A stretch of 64,000 nucleotides of DNA from positions 1,205,972 to 1,269,971 of the forward strand of contig BPGD01000001.1 of NCBI GenBank assembly GCA_026002855.1, read 5' to 3'. Source of the DNA: Bryobacteraceae bacterium (GTDB lineage: Bacteria; Acidobacteriota; Terriglobia; Bryobacterales; Bryobacteraceae). Under the pieces are notes generated by a model, which saw only the letters and a program-made list of their open reading frames with translations, ran no database searches and was not told the DNA's origin. Of this stretch, positions 24,282-32,989 are shown one piece after another. Each line of letters begins with the position of its first letter. Positions within the stretch are counted from its first letter, which is position 1. The position numbers were made by a program, and so were the translations under genes.

Positions 24282-25610
24282 TCAGGCCGCCGTCACCGGG
24301 TCGCGGAACTCGCCCTCGGGTTCCTGCCAGTCCTGCTCGGGTTCCGGCAGCTTTCCGGCCGCGTTCGCCCAGGCCCAGAAAACGGCCGTTGAGGCGCTCA
24401 GCGCGCCGGCGATGAAGCCAATCTGCCGCGGACTGTAAGTGGCGGCGGCGACTGCCGCCGCCGCCATCGAGATCATCATGACCCCGTTGGTGATGCCTTC
24501 GGCCGCGGTGAATACGCGGCCGCGGAGCCGATCCGGCACATGGAGCAGCAGCATGGTCCGGTTCATCACCGAGTTCAACGCCACGCAGAGACGGGACAGG
24601 AAGATGCACGCCGCCGCCTGCCAGAGGTCCGCCGAAACGCTGAACATCATGTAAAACAGCCCGTGCAGCAGGAATGTCACGGTCACGGTGTGTTTGTACA
24701 GGAGGAAGTTCAGGCGTGCCTCCAGGCGCCGCGCCAGCAGTCCGCCGGCCACCAGGCCGAAGCCGGCGGAGCCCCACAGAAATCCCGTTCCCGCCGGACC
24801 GCGCAGGAACACCTGCTCGCCGAACAGCGTGAAGAGGATCTGCGCCGCCCCTCCGCCGGTGGCCCATCCTGCTCCCAGCAACAGGATGCCGAGGATCAGC
24901 GGCCGGCTGCGGATAAAACGAATTCCATCGCGGAACTCGCCCCACCCCGAACGTGGCTTGTGTCCGGACGGGCTGCCGCTCGCCGGCGCGAAGCCGCCTT
25001 CGACTTGGAGCGTCGAGATCGCCCACGCGCTCCAGAGGAAGCTGGCGGCATTGATCAGGAACGCGCCACGGTAGCCCAGCCAGCTGGTGCTGAGCCCGCC
25101 CAGCATCGTCCCCAGAGCGACGGTCAGCCAGCCGGTCGTCTGTGTCAGCGCATTGGCGGCATGCAGTTCTTCTCTCGAGACGATGCGCGGCAGGATGGCG
25201 GCCCGGCCGCTGTTGAAAAACGGCGCCGCAAAGGTCAGCAGCGCGCTCAGCGAATACAGCAGCCAGGTGCTCGGATAAGCGAGAAGCAGGAGATGTGCGG
25301 CGGCGACGACGGCGCGGATCAGATCGGAAGCGATCATCACCCGGCGCCGGTCCAGCCGGTCCAGCACCACGCCGGCCAGCGGCGCGGCGGCCAGCGCCGG
25401 TCCCACGCGCGCCAGCATCGCCCCGCCCACGGTGGCCCCGCTGCCGGTGAGGTGAAGCGCCATCGAGAGCACGGCGATCGAGTTGAAATGATCGCCCATC
25501 TCGCTGACCACCTGCCCCAGCCAGCAGTTGCGGTAATTCCGGTTCCGCCTGAGCAGCGCGGAGAATCTGACCACCTTCCCATTAGACAGGCTCGGCGGGC
25601 GGGCGCTCAA
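24282..25610 (-). CDS. MFS transporter (multidrug/enterobactin-exporter-like)
   Basis: A 442-residue integral membrane protein with about 12 hydrophobic helices. The N-terminus 'RRNRNYRNCWLGQVVSEMGD' and the loop 'GVVLDRLDRRRVMIASDLIR' (the conserved motif A-like D-R-x-x-R-R between helices 2 and 3) match the MFS_3 group, to which the enterobactin exporter EntS belongs. It probably exports a small molecule by proton antiport; substrate unknown. The C-terminal ~25 residues are acidic and Gln/Glu-rich. The preceding gene on the strand ends at 25633, 22 bases away. Confidence 0.88.
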   Translation of the reverse strand: MSARPPSLSNGKVVRFSALLRRNRNYRNCWLGQVVSEMGDHFNSIAVLSMALHLTGSGATVGGAMLARVGPALAAAPLAGVVLDRLDRRRVMIASDLIRAVVAAAHLLLLAYPSTWLLYSLSALLTFAAPFFNSGRAAILPRIVSREELHAANALTQTTGWLTVALGTMLGGLSTSWLGYRGAFLINAASFLWSAWAISTLQVEGGFAPASGSPSGHKPRSGWGEFRDGIRFIRSRPLILGILLLGAGWATGGGAAQILFTLFGEQVFLRGPAGTGFLWGSAGFGLVAGGLLARRLEARLNFLLYKHTVTVTFLLHGLFYMMFSVSADLWQAAACIFLSRLCVALNSVMNRTMLLLHVPDRLRGRVFTAAEGITNGVMMISMAAAAVAAATYSPRQIGFIAGALSASTAVFWAWANAAGKLPEPEQDWQEPEGEFRDPVTAA

Positions 25611-25632
25611 ACCGCCGCGCGGCTGGCCCGCG

Positions 25633-26346
25633 TCAGGGCTTGGCGAATTTCGAATCCGGAATGTCGACGTTGGCCTTGATGTCGGTGATCCTCAGAATGA
25701 TTTCGCCCACCGGCAGCTTCTGGCGGATCAGGTGCGGCGCTTTCATTCCGGTTCCCGGCACTTCGCGGAACTCGCCAAACTCGCTTTCAATTTCGGCTTC
25801 GCCCTGATCGGTCACGCGGACGCCCGAGGTCTTCAGCATCAGGAACGTCTCGGCATCAAAGTACGCGGTGACAGGATTGCCCTTCTCCGGCGTCATCACC
25901 ACGATCCATGCGTCGCGGTCGCCCGCCTTGCCCTTGCCCTTCACCTCGATCTTCGGATACAGCTCTTTCAGGTGGAGCTCCGCGTGCATCGTCGCGTCGC
26001 GCCTGGCGTCTTCCAGCATCTGGCCGGTCATGTCGATGGAGCCCATGGGGCTGATGCTGAAACCGCGCTCGCCATCAAAGCCCTGGAAGATCTCGCCGAA
26101 GCCGTCGATGTTGATCACCGAAAGCCGCTTGTTCGGCGCCTTCTGGTAGATCGTGATCGTCCCGCTCGCCCCCATGGCGGGCAGCTCGAACGATCCGGTC
26201 ATGACGACGCTCGAGACCTTCGACAGGGCCTCGCGGCCGCCCACGGCGGCAATGTGTTTTTCGACCAGTTCATCCACCGACAGCGTGTCCTGGGCTCCTG
26301 GTGCAAGAAAGGCGGCGCCCAGCAGGAACAGAAGAGTGCGGTACAT
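25633..26346 (-). CDS. Secreted protein, outer-membrane-lipoprotein-sorting-like fold
   Basis: A 237-residue protein with a signal peptide (MYRTLLFLLGAAFLAPGAQ). It is followed by 'VDELVEKHIAAVGGREALSK', the helix that opens many acidobacterial secreted proteins resembling the LolA/LolB-like beta barrel. 'GSFELPAMGASGTITIYQKA' and 'FDAETFLMLKTSGVRVTDQG' are strands of that fold. It may bind a hydrophobic ligand in the periplasm. There is no lipobox Cys. Another protein of similar style is encoded at 34139-34921. The specific role is unknown. Confidence 0.7.
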   Translation of the reverse strand: MYRTLLFLLGAAFLAPGAQDTLSVDELVEKHIAAVGGREALSKVSSVVMTGSFELPAMGASGTITIYQKAPNKRLSVINIDGFGEIFQGFDGERGFSISPMGSIDMTGQMLEDARRDATMHAELHLKELYPKIEVKGKGKAGDRDAWIVVMTPEKGNPVTAYFDAETFLMLKTSGVRVTDQGEAEIESEFGEFREVPGTGMKAPHLIRQKLPVGEIILRITDIKANVDIPDSKFAKP

Positions 26347-26403
26347 GGGGCTGCGAACCTCCTTTGGATCAACCTGTCCATCCTACGCTGCCCGCGTCCC
26401 TTT

Positions 26404-27315
26404 TCACAAGGAGCCTGCCGCGCTGCCGTGCGATGCGCGCCCCACAGGCAGGATCTCGACTGTGACTTCCACGGGATAGTGATCTGCCGGCCGTACATCA
26501 TTTCGGATCCGCGCCCCGGAAGCGCGCGCCGGCCCGCGCACAAAGATCCAGTCCAGCGCCTGCCCGCGCTTCGTGGTGATGTCGCCGCCCGCGGCCACGA
26601 AAAATCCTTCCGCCAGGATCTCGCGGATCACCGGGCTGGCCGCGCCGGTCTTCGTGTTGAAGTCCCCGGCGATCAGAACCACCGCCCCGGGCGGCGCGTG
26701 CCGCGCGTCCTCGAGCACTTCGCGGATCTGCCCCAGGCGGAGCTCTTCCGCGCCACGGCTTTCCAGGTGCAGGTTGTATGCGATGAGAGGCACGCCCGCG
26801 GCCGTGTGTTCGGTGATCAACGCCAGACGGCCGCCCTCGCGCGGCTGGAACACGCTCCAGTGGGGCAGCCACGGCTTCGGCCGCCAGCTCGCGCTCTGGA
26901 CGCGGAAGTGAAGCAGGCGCGCGGCGCGCACCGGCAGGCGCGCCAGAGTGGCCTGGCCGTGCCAGGCGTCTTTGCCGCGGATGCGCTGTCCCAACTCGAG
27001 AAATTCCGGCGCGAAAACCCATTCGAGGCCGAGCGCGCTCGCCAGCTCTTCGGCGATCCGCCGCCCGCCGCTGCGCCGGGCCTCCCAGTCGGCCTCCTGC
27101 AACAGCAACAGGTCCGCCGCCTCACGCCCGAGATGCTGGCGGATCTCCGCGAACCGCACTCCACGCTCGATGTTCCAGCTCATCACGCGGAGCGTGGCCC
27201 CGGCATGGGCCCGCAGAATGGTGCCCCCTCGCCCGGGTTGCCAGGGCGGCCCGCCGCCCGGATCTGCGGCCATGCAGATCCCCACCGCGGCAAGAAGGAC
27301 ACTCCAGCGTGTCAC
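26404..27315 (-). CDS. Secreted endonuclease/exonuclease/phosphatase (EEP) family hydrolase
   Basis: A 303-residue protein with a signal peptide (MTRWSVLLAAVGICMAA) and an EEP domain: 'LRVMSWNIERGVRFAEI', 'DLLLLQEADWEARRSGG' with the metal-binding Glu, 'IAYNLHLESRGAEELRLGQI', 'VLIAGDFNTKTG' and the C-terminal 'ADHYPVEVTVEI' with the catalytic His. These are the catalytic motifs of metal-dependent phosphodiesterases acting on DNA, phosphoinositides or sphingomyelin. The target is unknown. The start is GTG 27315, overlapping the glycosyltransferase stop by GTGA. A long in-frame upstream extension exists but is antisense-like Arg/Gly-rich sequence and is not counted. Confidence 0.82.
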   Translation of the reverse strand: MTRWSVLLAAVGICMAADPGGGPPWQPGRGGTILRAHAGATLRVMSWNIERGVRFAEIRQHLGREAADLLLLQEADWEARRSGGRRIAEELASALGLEWVFAPEFLELGQRIRGKDAWHGQATLARLPVRAARLLHFRVQSASWRPKPWLPHWSVFQPREGGRLALITEHTAAGVPLIAYNLHLESRGAEELRLGQIREVLEDARHAPPGAVVLIAGDFNTKTGAASPVIREILAEGFFVAAGGDITTKRGQALDWIFVRGPARASGARIRNDVRPADHYPVEVTVEILPVGRASHGSAAGSL

Positions 27316-29711
27316 CAGGCAGCGCCTCCCTTGCTGGCCATGAGGCTTTCGAAGAGCTGAAAATAGCGCTCCAGCATGACCTCCTTGCGGTGCTCGCGGA
27401 GGGCATATTCGCGTGCTGCCGCCCCGATCCGGCGGCGCAGCTCCGGGTCGGCGAGCAGCGCGCAGATGGCCTCCGCAAATCCGCTGATGTCGCCGGGATC
27501 GCGGACAAATCCGGTGACGCCCTCCTCGATGACCTCCGGGATGCTTCCCGTCCGCGAGGCCACTACCGGTTTCATCAGCGCCTGGGCCTCGAAAAGGATC
27601 AGCGGCATCCCGTCCAGCCGCGACGGGACGACCACCACGTCTGCCGCGGCGATCCATGCGTGCACGTCGTCCACAAAGCCGGGCAGACAGAACACCTCTT
27701 CAAGGCCCCTGCCGCGGATCTCCGCCCGCACTGCTTCCGCCTCGGGCCCCTCGCCGGTCATGACGAAGCGTGCCTGCGGGGCACGCCCGTGGACTGCCGC
27801 CGCGATTCTGACAAAATCGGTGGGCCCCTTTTCCTTTGACCAGCGCCCGAAAAACGCCACAATCGGATGCCCGGAGAAATTTCGTCCCAAAGCAGAAACC
27901 AGGTTGGCAACGGCCCCCTTCGCGGGTTCGGGAAGGCTCACCCCGTGAGGAATGACGGCGACACGGGACGGATCCTCTCCGTGCTCCTCTCTCAGCCTGC
28001 GGGCGATGCGGGCGTCCGGCACGCAGGTGCAGTCAATAAATCGCGCGTAGGCGCGATTGGCCGGAAAGTAGTACTGGTCATTGAACAACTGGTCTACGAT
28101 GGCCATTTCCGGAAAATTCTCCCGGATCGACGGCAGCAGAGGATACAGGAAATGGCTTCCGGCAATCAGCAGCAGCCCCGGATGATAGCGGCGCAGGAGG
28201 AAATGCACAAATTCCGCCCGCAGCTCTTCCGATCCAGGGAAAATTTCGGCCAGAGCGTAGACATGAGACGTGTGCCTCCGCAGCGCGTCCGTGCGGTCCG
28301 GAATCCCGGGCGGCCGTGGCAAAGTGATGAGGACAACAACACGGCGCCCGCGCCTTCGCCACTCCTCAATGAGCGACAGCAACAGGAGCTCTGCCCCGCC
28401 TACCGTGAACAGTGGCACCGCCAGGACAACGGCAGGCCCCGCCGCTTCCAGGCACCGCCAGGCCAGACGCCGGTTTTTCTCCGGGGCGGCCGCCCCGCCT
28501 GCTGCCGGTTGTCCGGCGGCAACCTGAGGCAGGTCTCCAGGAAGCCGGACTTTCCCGTCACTTTCAACGGCACGCCCGGCAGGCGCTGTTGTGGCGCCTG
28601 GCGTTTCCACGATCCCTCGGCCGTAGGCCCAGCACCGCAACTGCCCATGCTCCGGGTTCTCAAGGGCGCTCCGCACGCAGACTGCCGACAAAGCTTCGGC
28701 GGGATCAGTCATCCCGCCCGCCAGCTCCCAGAAATGTTTCCGCAGGAAGACGCATTCAGCGAGCCGCGGCTCAACAGAAAGAAGCCTGCATTCCTGGCTC
28801 GATGCATCCTGTCCATCCGGATTTCTGACGGAAACTCCGCGATTTTCCTCCTGAATTACCGCATCCAAATCACGGAATTCTGCCAAAAACAGAGCGGTCT
28901 CCAGAAAAATTGGATCGGGCCTGCCTTCCGGATTCAATAGACACACGTACCGCCCCGCGGGCTCCGGCCGCACGGATTCCGGCAGTGTCTCCTCTCCCGC
29001 ACCGCCTCCTTGTGGAAACAGAACAAGCTGGGGCATGCCCCCACGGCCCGGGCGCCGCAGCCCGACCGCCGCATCCCCGCTCCCTACAAGCACGACTTCG
29101 ATGTCTTCGAGAGTCTGTTCCAGGGCGGCTGCGGCAGCCTCCTCGGACGGGCCGGAACCCTCCCGCAAGGGAATCAGAACGGAGACAAGCGGCGAGGCAT
29201 ACTCCACGCCTTCGTCCAAAAGCCCCCTGGGGGGCCTCCAGGAAGCGTCCTGAACCGCCACCGGAACGGCGAGTCGCCCTTCTTCTTTTCCGAAGACGAT
29301 GTAGTGGAGAAGCGGATTGATCCCGGCTGCTGCCACGTCCGGATGGTTGCTCCAGTACTGTGTCGACGAAAACGCCGGTGAAGGGTCGCTCCCTTCCCAG
29401 GCCCCCGCGAGCGCGTAATGGAAGGCCGCGCAAACACGCTCCCGGCCCACGTCCGGACGCAGGTCGAGATACCACAGAGGCTGGAACAAGTCACTCCAGA
29501 GGCGCCGCCACGGGGCGGATGTCAACACCCGGGCCAGCAAAAGCAGGTTCCTGGCATTCCGCCAGCGCTGCCGCGGATGCAGGGCATGAAGCGCCACCCA
29601 CGCCGCCGTCTTCAAAAGCGAACACCGCTCCGTCTTCCCGCACTCCTGCCCGCGCAGGCCCGCCTCCTGGCCTTGGGCTGCCCGCTCAGGATCTCTGATC
29701 CTGCCAATCAT
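27312..29711 (-). CDS. Two-domain glycosyltransferase: degenerate GT2-like region plus GT4 domain
   Basis: A 799-residue soluble protein. Residues about 100-165 ('SSTQYWSNHPDVAAAGINPL' then LHYIVFGKEEGR) are a repeat seen in surface-polysaccharide glycosyltransferases. Residues about 175-380 look like a GT2 domain ('PLVSVLIPLREGSGPSEEAA') that lacks a clear D-x-D motif. Residues about 425-790 are a GT4/group 1 transferase: 'VPLFTVGGAELLLLSLIEEW', 'VAVIPHGVSLPEP', 'FFGRWSKEKGPTDFVRIAAA', 'VVVPSRLDGMPLILFEAQAL', with the nucleotide-sugar-binding E-x7-E. It probably builds an envelope or exported polysaccharide. It is coupled to the secreted EEP gene. Confidence 0.85.
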   Translation of the reverse strand: MIGRIRDPERAAQGQEAGLRGQECGKTERCSLLKTAAWVALHALHPRQRWRNARNLLLLARVLTSAPWRRLWSDLFQPLWYLDLRPDVGRERVCAAFHYALAGAWEGSDPSPAFSSTQYWSNHPDVAAAGINPLLHYIVFGKEEGRLAVPVAVQDASWRPPRGLLDEGVEYASPLVSVLIPLREGSGPSEEAAAAALEQTLEDIEVVLVGSGDAAVGLRRPGRGGMPQLVLFPQGGGAGEETLPESVRPEPAGRYVCLLNPEGRPDPIFLETALFLAEFRDLDAVIQEENRGVSVRNPDGQDASSQECRLLSVEPRLAECVFLRKHFWELAGGMTDPAEALSAVCVRSALENPEHGQLRCWAYGRGIVETPGATTAPAGRAVESDGKVRLPGDLPQVAAGQPAAGGAAAPEKNRRLAWRCLEAAGPAVVLAVPLFTVGGAELLLLSLIEEWRRRGRRVVVLITLPRPPGIPDRTDALRRHTSHVYALAEIFPGSEELRAEFVHFLLRRYHPGLLLIAGSHFLYPLLPSIRENFPEMAIVDQLFNDQYYFPANRAYARFIDCTCVPDARIARRLREEHGEDPSRVAVIPHGVSLPEPAKGAVANLVSALGRNFSGHPIVAFFGRWSKEKGPTDFVRIAAAVHGRAPQARFVMTGEGPEAEAVRAEIRGRGLEEVFCLPGFVDDVHAWIAAADVVVVPSRLDGMPLILFEAQALMKPVVASRTGSIPEVIEEGVTGFVRDPGDISGFAEAICALLADPELRRRIGAAAREYALREHRKEVMLERYFQLFESLMASKGGAAW

Positions 29712-30113
29712 ATGGCTTCAAATGCGCTCGATGACGCCGAGAGCCGGTCTGGTGCTTCGGCCCGGAAACCACTTCCTTCACGACGGGCTGCCCGCGGCCT
29801 GCATCCTTCAATCATTGGTCTGAATCATTTCCCCTCAAGCTCCCACGTACGACATGCAATGCCGGTGCCCGCCTTCCCGCGGGCCGGCCGGAGCTGACCG
29901 CTTTCCGATCGCCACGCGGTCAGGCCCTGTCTGAGTTTCATCCCGCCAATCGCTCCCGTGAAGCCCGGATCCATCGATACGCCCCTCCAGCCAGCGGACC
30001 GCGGCCTGGATGCCACTTCCCTATTTTTCCACGCACTGCCGCCCGGCGCCGAAGCGCGCCCCGGCGCGGGAAGGCGCTAAAGGATTGTGTCTGCGCCGCC
30101 GATGGAAGAAGGG
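29712..30113. other. 402-base intergenic region without a supported gene
   Basis: This lies between divergent genes (glycosyltransferase, minus; secreted unknown, plus). It should hold both promoters, but I see no consensus elements. CTGACCGC (29894-29901) and GCGGTCAG (29916-29923) form an 8-bp inverted repeat around a 14-base loop. A minus-strand frame at 29825-30016 has no ribosome site or recognisable product and is not counted. AAAGGA near 30079 may serve alternative starts of the downstream gene. Confidence 0.5.
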
Positions 30114-31226
30114 ATGAATGCCATAGCCCGAGCGGTCCACCTCGTCCGATGGATATGGCTGGCTGGATCTGCCATGCTCCTCTCGCTACCAGCCGCACAA
30201 CCGGATGCGTCTTTGGATTTGTGGAAGCTGGTCCACCCGGAGGCAAAATGGATCCTTGGCGTGGACTGGACGCGCGCGAAGCAGTCCCCGGCCGGCCGGA
30301 TCCTTTCCCGGCAGTTTGTGGGTGCTGAGACCCGGCTCGAAGCCTCCGGGCTGGGGCTTCAGGCGGTGACGGCGCTCGAGCGCATCATCGCTTCCGGGGT
30401 CGCAGTCGATCTCTCCGATCATGCATCAGCGCAGGGCATGGTCGTCGCCATCGAAGGCATGATCGACCGGACCCGGCTCAAGAAGGGGTTGCCCCCCGGG
30501 ACGGCAATGGAGAAGTTTCGCGGAGCGGATCTGTTCGTTCCCCCGAAGGCAAAACCCGGAGAACCATTGATGGCAGTGGTGGCCAGCCGGCTCCTTCTCA
30601 TTGGCGACCGCGCGTCCCTGGCGTTGATCCTCGAAGGCAAAGGGGGCATCCGGGATCCGGATCTGTACGGGAAGGCCTCCCGCCTGGCGGCCGAGTCGGA
30701 AATCTGGCTGGCGGCTGCGAGTCTGGAAGCCCCGCCAGGAGAGCAGGCTGCCCCTGGAGGACTGAATTCGGTCCGCGACATGGAACTTTCGGTCTCCTTC
30801 CAGCGCGGTCTGCGCCTGCGCAGCGTGCTCACCGCGGCCAGCCCGGAAGCTGCCCAGCATCTGGCGGGAATCACGCAACTGGCCGGAGCCTTGGGCAAGG
30901 ACGGTCCGGCTGCATGGCTCAGACGGGCTCAGATCAAAAACACCAGCAATCAGCTCGCCCTCGACCTTGATATTCCGGCCACGGAACTGGAAGCCGGCCT
31001 CGAGCAGGCCCGGGCGGCGATCCGGGGAATGGGCCAGCGCACGATCCAGTCCGCGCTGGCATCGGCAACGTCTGCCGCAGCGCCTGATTTGAGGCCCGCC
31101 GTACGCGGCGCCCCGGTTGCGGCCTCCCCTCCGCCCGCCCCGAAGATTCAGACCATCCGGATCGTCGGCCTCGACGAAGGCACGAAAGAGATTCATTATA
31201 CGGCCCCCTCGGGCAGCCCGATCTGA
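30114..31226 (+). CDS. Secreted protein of unknown function
   Basis: A ~370-residue protein with an N-terminal signal (MNAIARAVHLVRWIWLAGSA, cleaved near LPAAQ). The mature part is mixed alpha/beta ('LWKLVHPEAKWILGVDWTRA', 'PLMAVVASRLLLIGDRASLA'), resembling acidobacterial periplasmic proteins whose domain is built like a repeat of DUF3352-type strands. That resemblance is tentative. The C-terminal ~60 residues are Ala/Pro-rich ('PVAASPPPAPKIQTIRIVGL'), suggesting a flexible tail. Possible alternative starts are GTG 30087 and ATG 30102. The gene stands alone, divergent from the glycosyltransferase. Confidence 0.7.
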   Translation: MNAIARAVHLVRWIWLAGSAMLLSLPAAQPDASLDLWKLVHPEAKWILGVDWTRAKQSPAGRILSRQFVGAETRLEASGLGLQAVTALERIIASGVAVDLSDHASAQGMVVAIEGMIDRTRLKKGLPPGTAMEKFRGADLFVPPKAKPGEPLMAVVASRLLLIGDRASLALILEGKGGIRDPDLYGKASRLAAESEIWLAAASLEAPPGEQAAPGGLNSVRDMELSVSFQRGLRLRSVLTAASPEAAQHLAGITQLAGALGKDGPAAWLRRAQIKNTSNQLALDLDIPATELEAGLEQARAAIRGMGQRTIQSALASATSAAAPDLRPAVRGAPVAASPPPAPKIQTIRIVGLDEGTKEIHYTAPSGSPI

Positions 31227-31410
31227 GGGTCCAAGCGGCCGTAATTCCACCCTCAGGTGTGGGCAACGCGATGCGCCGGGCGGACCGGGGCCATTCCTGG
31301 TGAAGCGATGGCAGACCCGGACAGGAACGTAGGCCGGCGCACTGACCTTACGATTGCGGCAACAGGATCCTGTAAAATTGCGTATAAGAGATGATATGGA
31401 GGTCTGATTT

Positions 31411-31743
31411 ATGACCAGATATCTTCGCCTGTTCATTCCGGTTGCGTTTGCGGGCCTGATCCTCGCCCCGGCCTTCGGTGCGGGGGACGCCGAAAAGGGG
31501 AAAGAGCTCTACATGAAGCGCTGCAAGACGTGCCACGCCGAGGACGGCGCCGGCACGCCGGCCATGCAGAAAAAGTTCGGCGAGAAGCTCCTCCCCCTCG
31601 GAGGCAAGGAAGTCCAGGCCATGAAGGACGCCGAAATCGCCAAAAAGTTCAACGAGGCCGCCAACCACAAGGCTCTCGTGAAGACCCTTCAGCCCGGCGA
31701 TCTCGACAACATCATCGCATTCATCCGCACCCTCAAAAAGTAA
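31411..31743 (+). CDS. Periplasmic class I cytochrome c without the usual distal Met
   Basis: A 110-residue protein with a signal peptide (about residues 1-24, ending AFGAG). It has one haem-binding motif, Cys38-Lys-Thr-Cys41-His42 ('MKRCKTCHAEDGAGTP'). The C-terminal helix is 'GDLDNIIAFIRTLKK', as in small soluble c-type cytochromes. The distal ligand Met usually lies about 25 residues before the end; here that position is His86 in 'NEAANHKALVKTL'. A bis-His haem of low potential is therefore possible. Met52 and Met71 lie too early. GGAGG precedes the ATG by nine bases, and the gene is followed by a clear terminator, so it is monocistronic. Confidence 0.85.
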   Translation: MTRYLRLFIPVAFAGLILAPAFGAGDAEKGKELYMKRCKTCHAEDGAGTPAMQKKFGEKLLPLGGKEVQAMKDAEIAKKFNEAANHKALVKTLQPGDLDNIIAFIRTLKK

Positions 31744-31767
31744 GCGAGCCTCGCTTCATCAATCCTC

Positions 31768-31809
31768 GGGCCCGTGCGGGCACGCGCCTCGCGCGGGCCC
31801 ATTTTCTTT
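31768..31809 (+). terminator. Rho-independent terminator of the cytochrome c gene
   Basis: GGGCCCGTGCG (31768-31778) pairs with CGCGCGGGCCC (31790-31800), with one G-T wobble, around an 11-base loop. ATTTTCTTT follows at 31801-31809. It lies 25 bases after the cytochrome stop codon and separates it from wecB. Confidence 0.75.
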
Positions 31810-31858
31810 GCCCGGGACAAATGCGTCCGCGGGGCGTGGCAAACTGAAAAGACGCAAA

Positions 31859-32974
31859 ATGACACAGCCGGCAAAGAAGCCCTCCCTGCGGGTGGTATGC
31901 GTGGGCGGGGCGCGGCCCAACTTCATGAAGCTTGCACCGCTGCTTGAAGCTCTGCACTCTGACAGCCGCTTCCACCCGGTGCTCGTCCACACCGGCCAGC
32001 ACTACGACCAGCAGATGTCCGGCGCCTTCTTCCGCGACCTCGGCCTGCCCGACCCGGACTACTATCTCGGCGTCGGCTCCGGCTCGCACGCTCAGCAGAC
32101 GGCGGAGATCCTCCGCAGCTTCGAACCCGTGGTGCTCGACACGCGTCCGGATGCGGTCCTCGTCGTCGGTGATGTCAACTCCACTCTGGGATGCGCACTG
32201 GTCGCCGCCAAGCTGTGCGTGCCCGTCATCCACGTCGAGGCCGGCCTGCGCAGTTTCGACCGCACCATGCCGGAAGAGATCAACCGCGTCCTCACCGACG
32301 CCATCTCCGATCTTCTGCTCGTGAGCGAGCCCAGCGGCGTTGCCAACCTCGAGCGCGAAGGCATCGACGGGGCGCGAATCCATCTCGTCGGCAACCTCAT
32401 GATCGACTCTCTCCGACGCCATCTCGAGCAGGCGCGCCAGGCGGACCTGCCCGCCGCCCTCGGCCTGGAGCCGCGCTCTTACGGCGTCGTCACACTGCAC
32501 CGGCCTGCCAACGTCGATGACGCCGCCGCTCTGGACAGCATCCTGGAAGCCCTGGCCGAAATCAGCCGCGACCTGCCCCTCGTTTTCCCGGTCCATCCGC
32601 GTACGCGTGCCCGGCTCCAGACCTCAGAAGCCTGGAAGCGTGGCCGCATTCGCCTGCTCGACCCACTCTCCTACATCGAGTTCCTCAGCCTGACGTCCGC
32701 TTCGGCTGCCGTCTTCACGGACTCCGGCGGCATCCAGGAAGAGACCACCGTGCTCGGCGTCCCCTGCTTCACGCTGCGCGAAAACACCGAACGCCCCATC
32801 ACGGTCGAACAGGGCACCAACGTGCTGGCGGGAGCCCGGAAGGACTCGATCCTCGCTGCCTGGCGGCAGCACGGGCTCGCGCGCCCCGGGGCCCGCGTCC
32901 CCGATCTCTGGGATGGTCAGGCCGCCGCGCGTTGCCTCGTGGCCATCTCAGCGCACTTCGCGCTGAAAGACTGA
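31859..32974 (+). CDS. wecB: UDP-N-acetylglucosamine 2-epimerase (non-hydrolysing)
   Basis: A 371-residue enzyme that interconverts UDP-GlcNAc and UDP-ManNAc for surface polysaccharide synthesis. Family motifs are 'GARPNFMKLAPLLEAL', 'HTGQHYDQQMSGAFF', 'GDVNSTLGCALVAAKL', 'IHVEAGLRSFDRTMPEEINR', 'TLHRPANVD', 'FTDSGGIQEETTVLG' and 'RENTERPITVEQGTN'. The length is normal. The ATG at 31859 (MTQPAKK) is preferred over the upstream ATG at 31808, which would start inside the terminator tail. It converges with the radical SAM gene 15 bases downstream. Confidence 0.93.
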   Translation: MTQPAKKPSLRVVCVGGARPNFMKLAPLLEALHSDSRFHPVLVHTGQHYDQQMSGAFFRDLGLPDPDYYLGVGSGSHAQQTAEILRSFEPVVLDTRPDAVLVVGDVNSTLGCALVAAKLCVPVIHVEAGLRSFDRTMPEEINRVLTDAISDLLLVSEPSGVANLEREGIDGARIHLVGNLMIDSLRRHLEQARQADLPAALGLEPRSYGVVTLHRPANVDDAAALDSILEALAEISRDLPLVFPVHPRTRARLQTSEAWKRGRIRLLDPLSYIEFLSLTSASAAVFTDSGGIQEETTVLGVPCFTLRENTERPITVEQGTNVLAGARKDSILAAWRQHGLARPGARVPDLWDGQAAARCLVAISAHFALKD

Positions 32975-32989
32975 CCCGCGGCGCTGCGC

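Noticed and set aside
27316-27657. N-terminal extension of the EEP hydrolase
   Set aside because: It overlaps the glycosyltransferase coding sequence and lacks a signal peptide. The GTG at 27315 gives a clean signal sequence.
29894-29923. 8-bp inverted repeat as a possible insertion-sequence end
   Set aside because: There is no transposase remnant, no target duplication and no partner repeat nearby. A chance hairpin or local regulatory site is more likely.
29825-30016. Short minus-strand frame in the intergenic region
   Set aside because: No ribosome site, no recognisable product, and composition like other noncoding frames.
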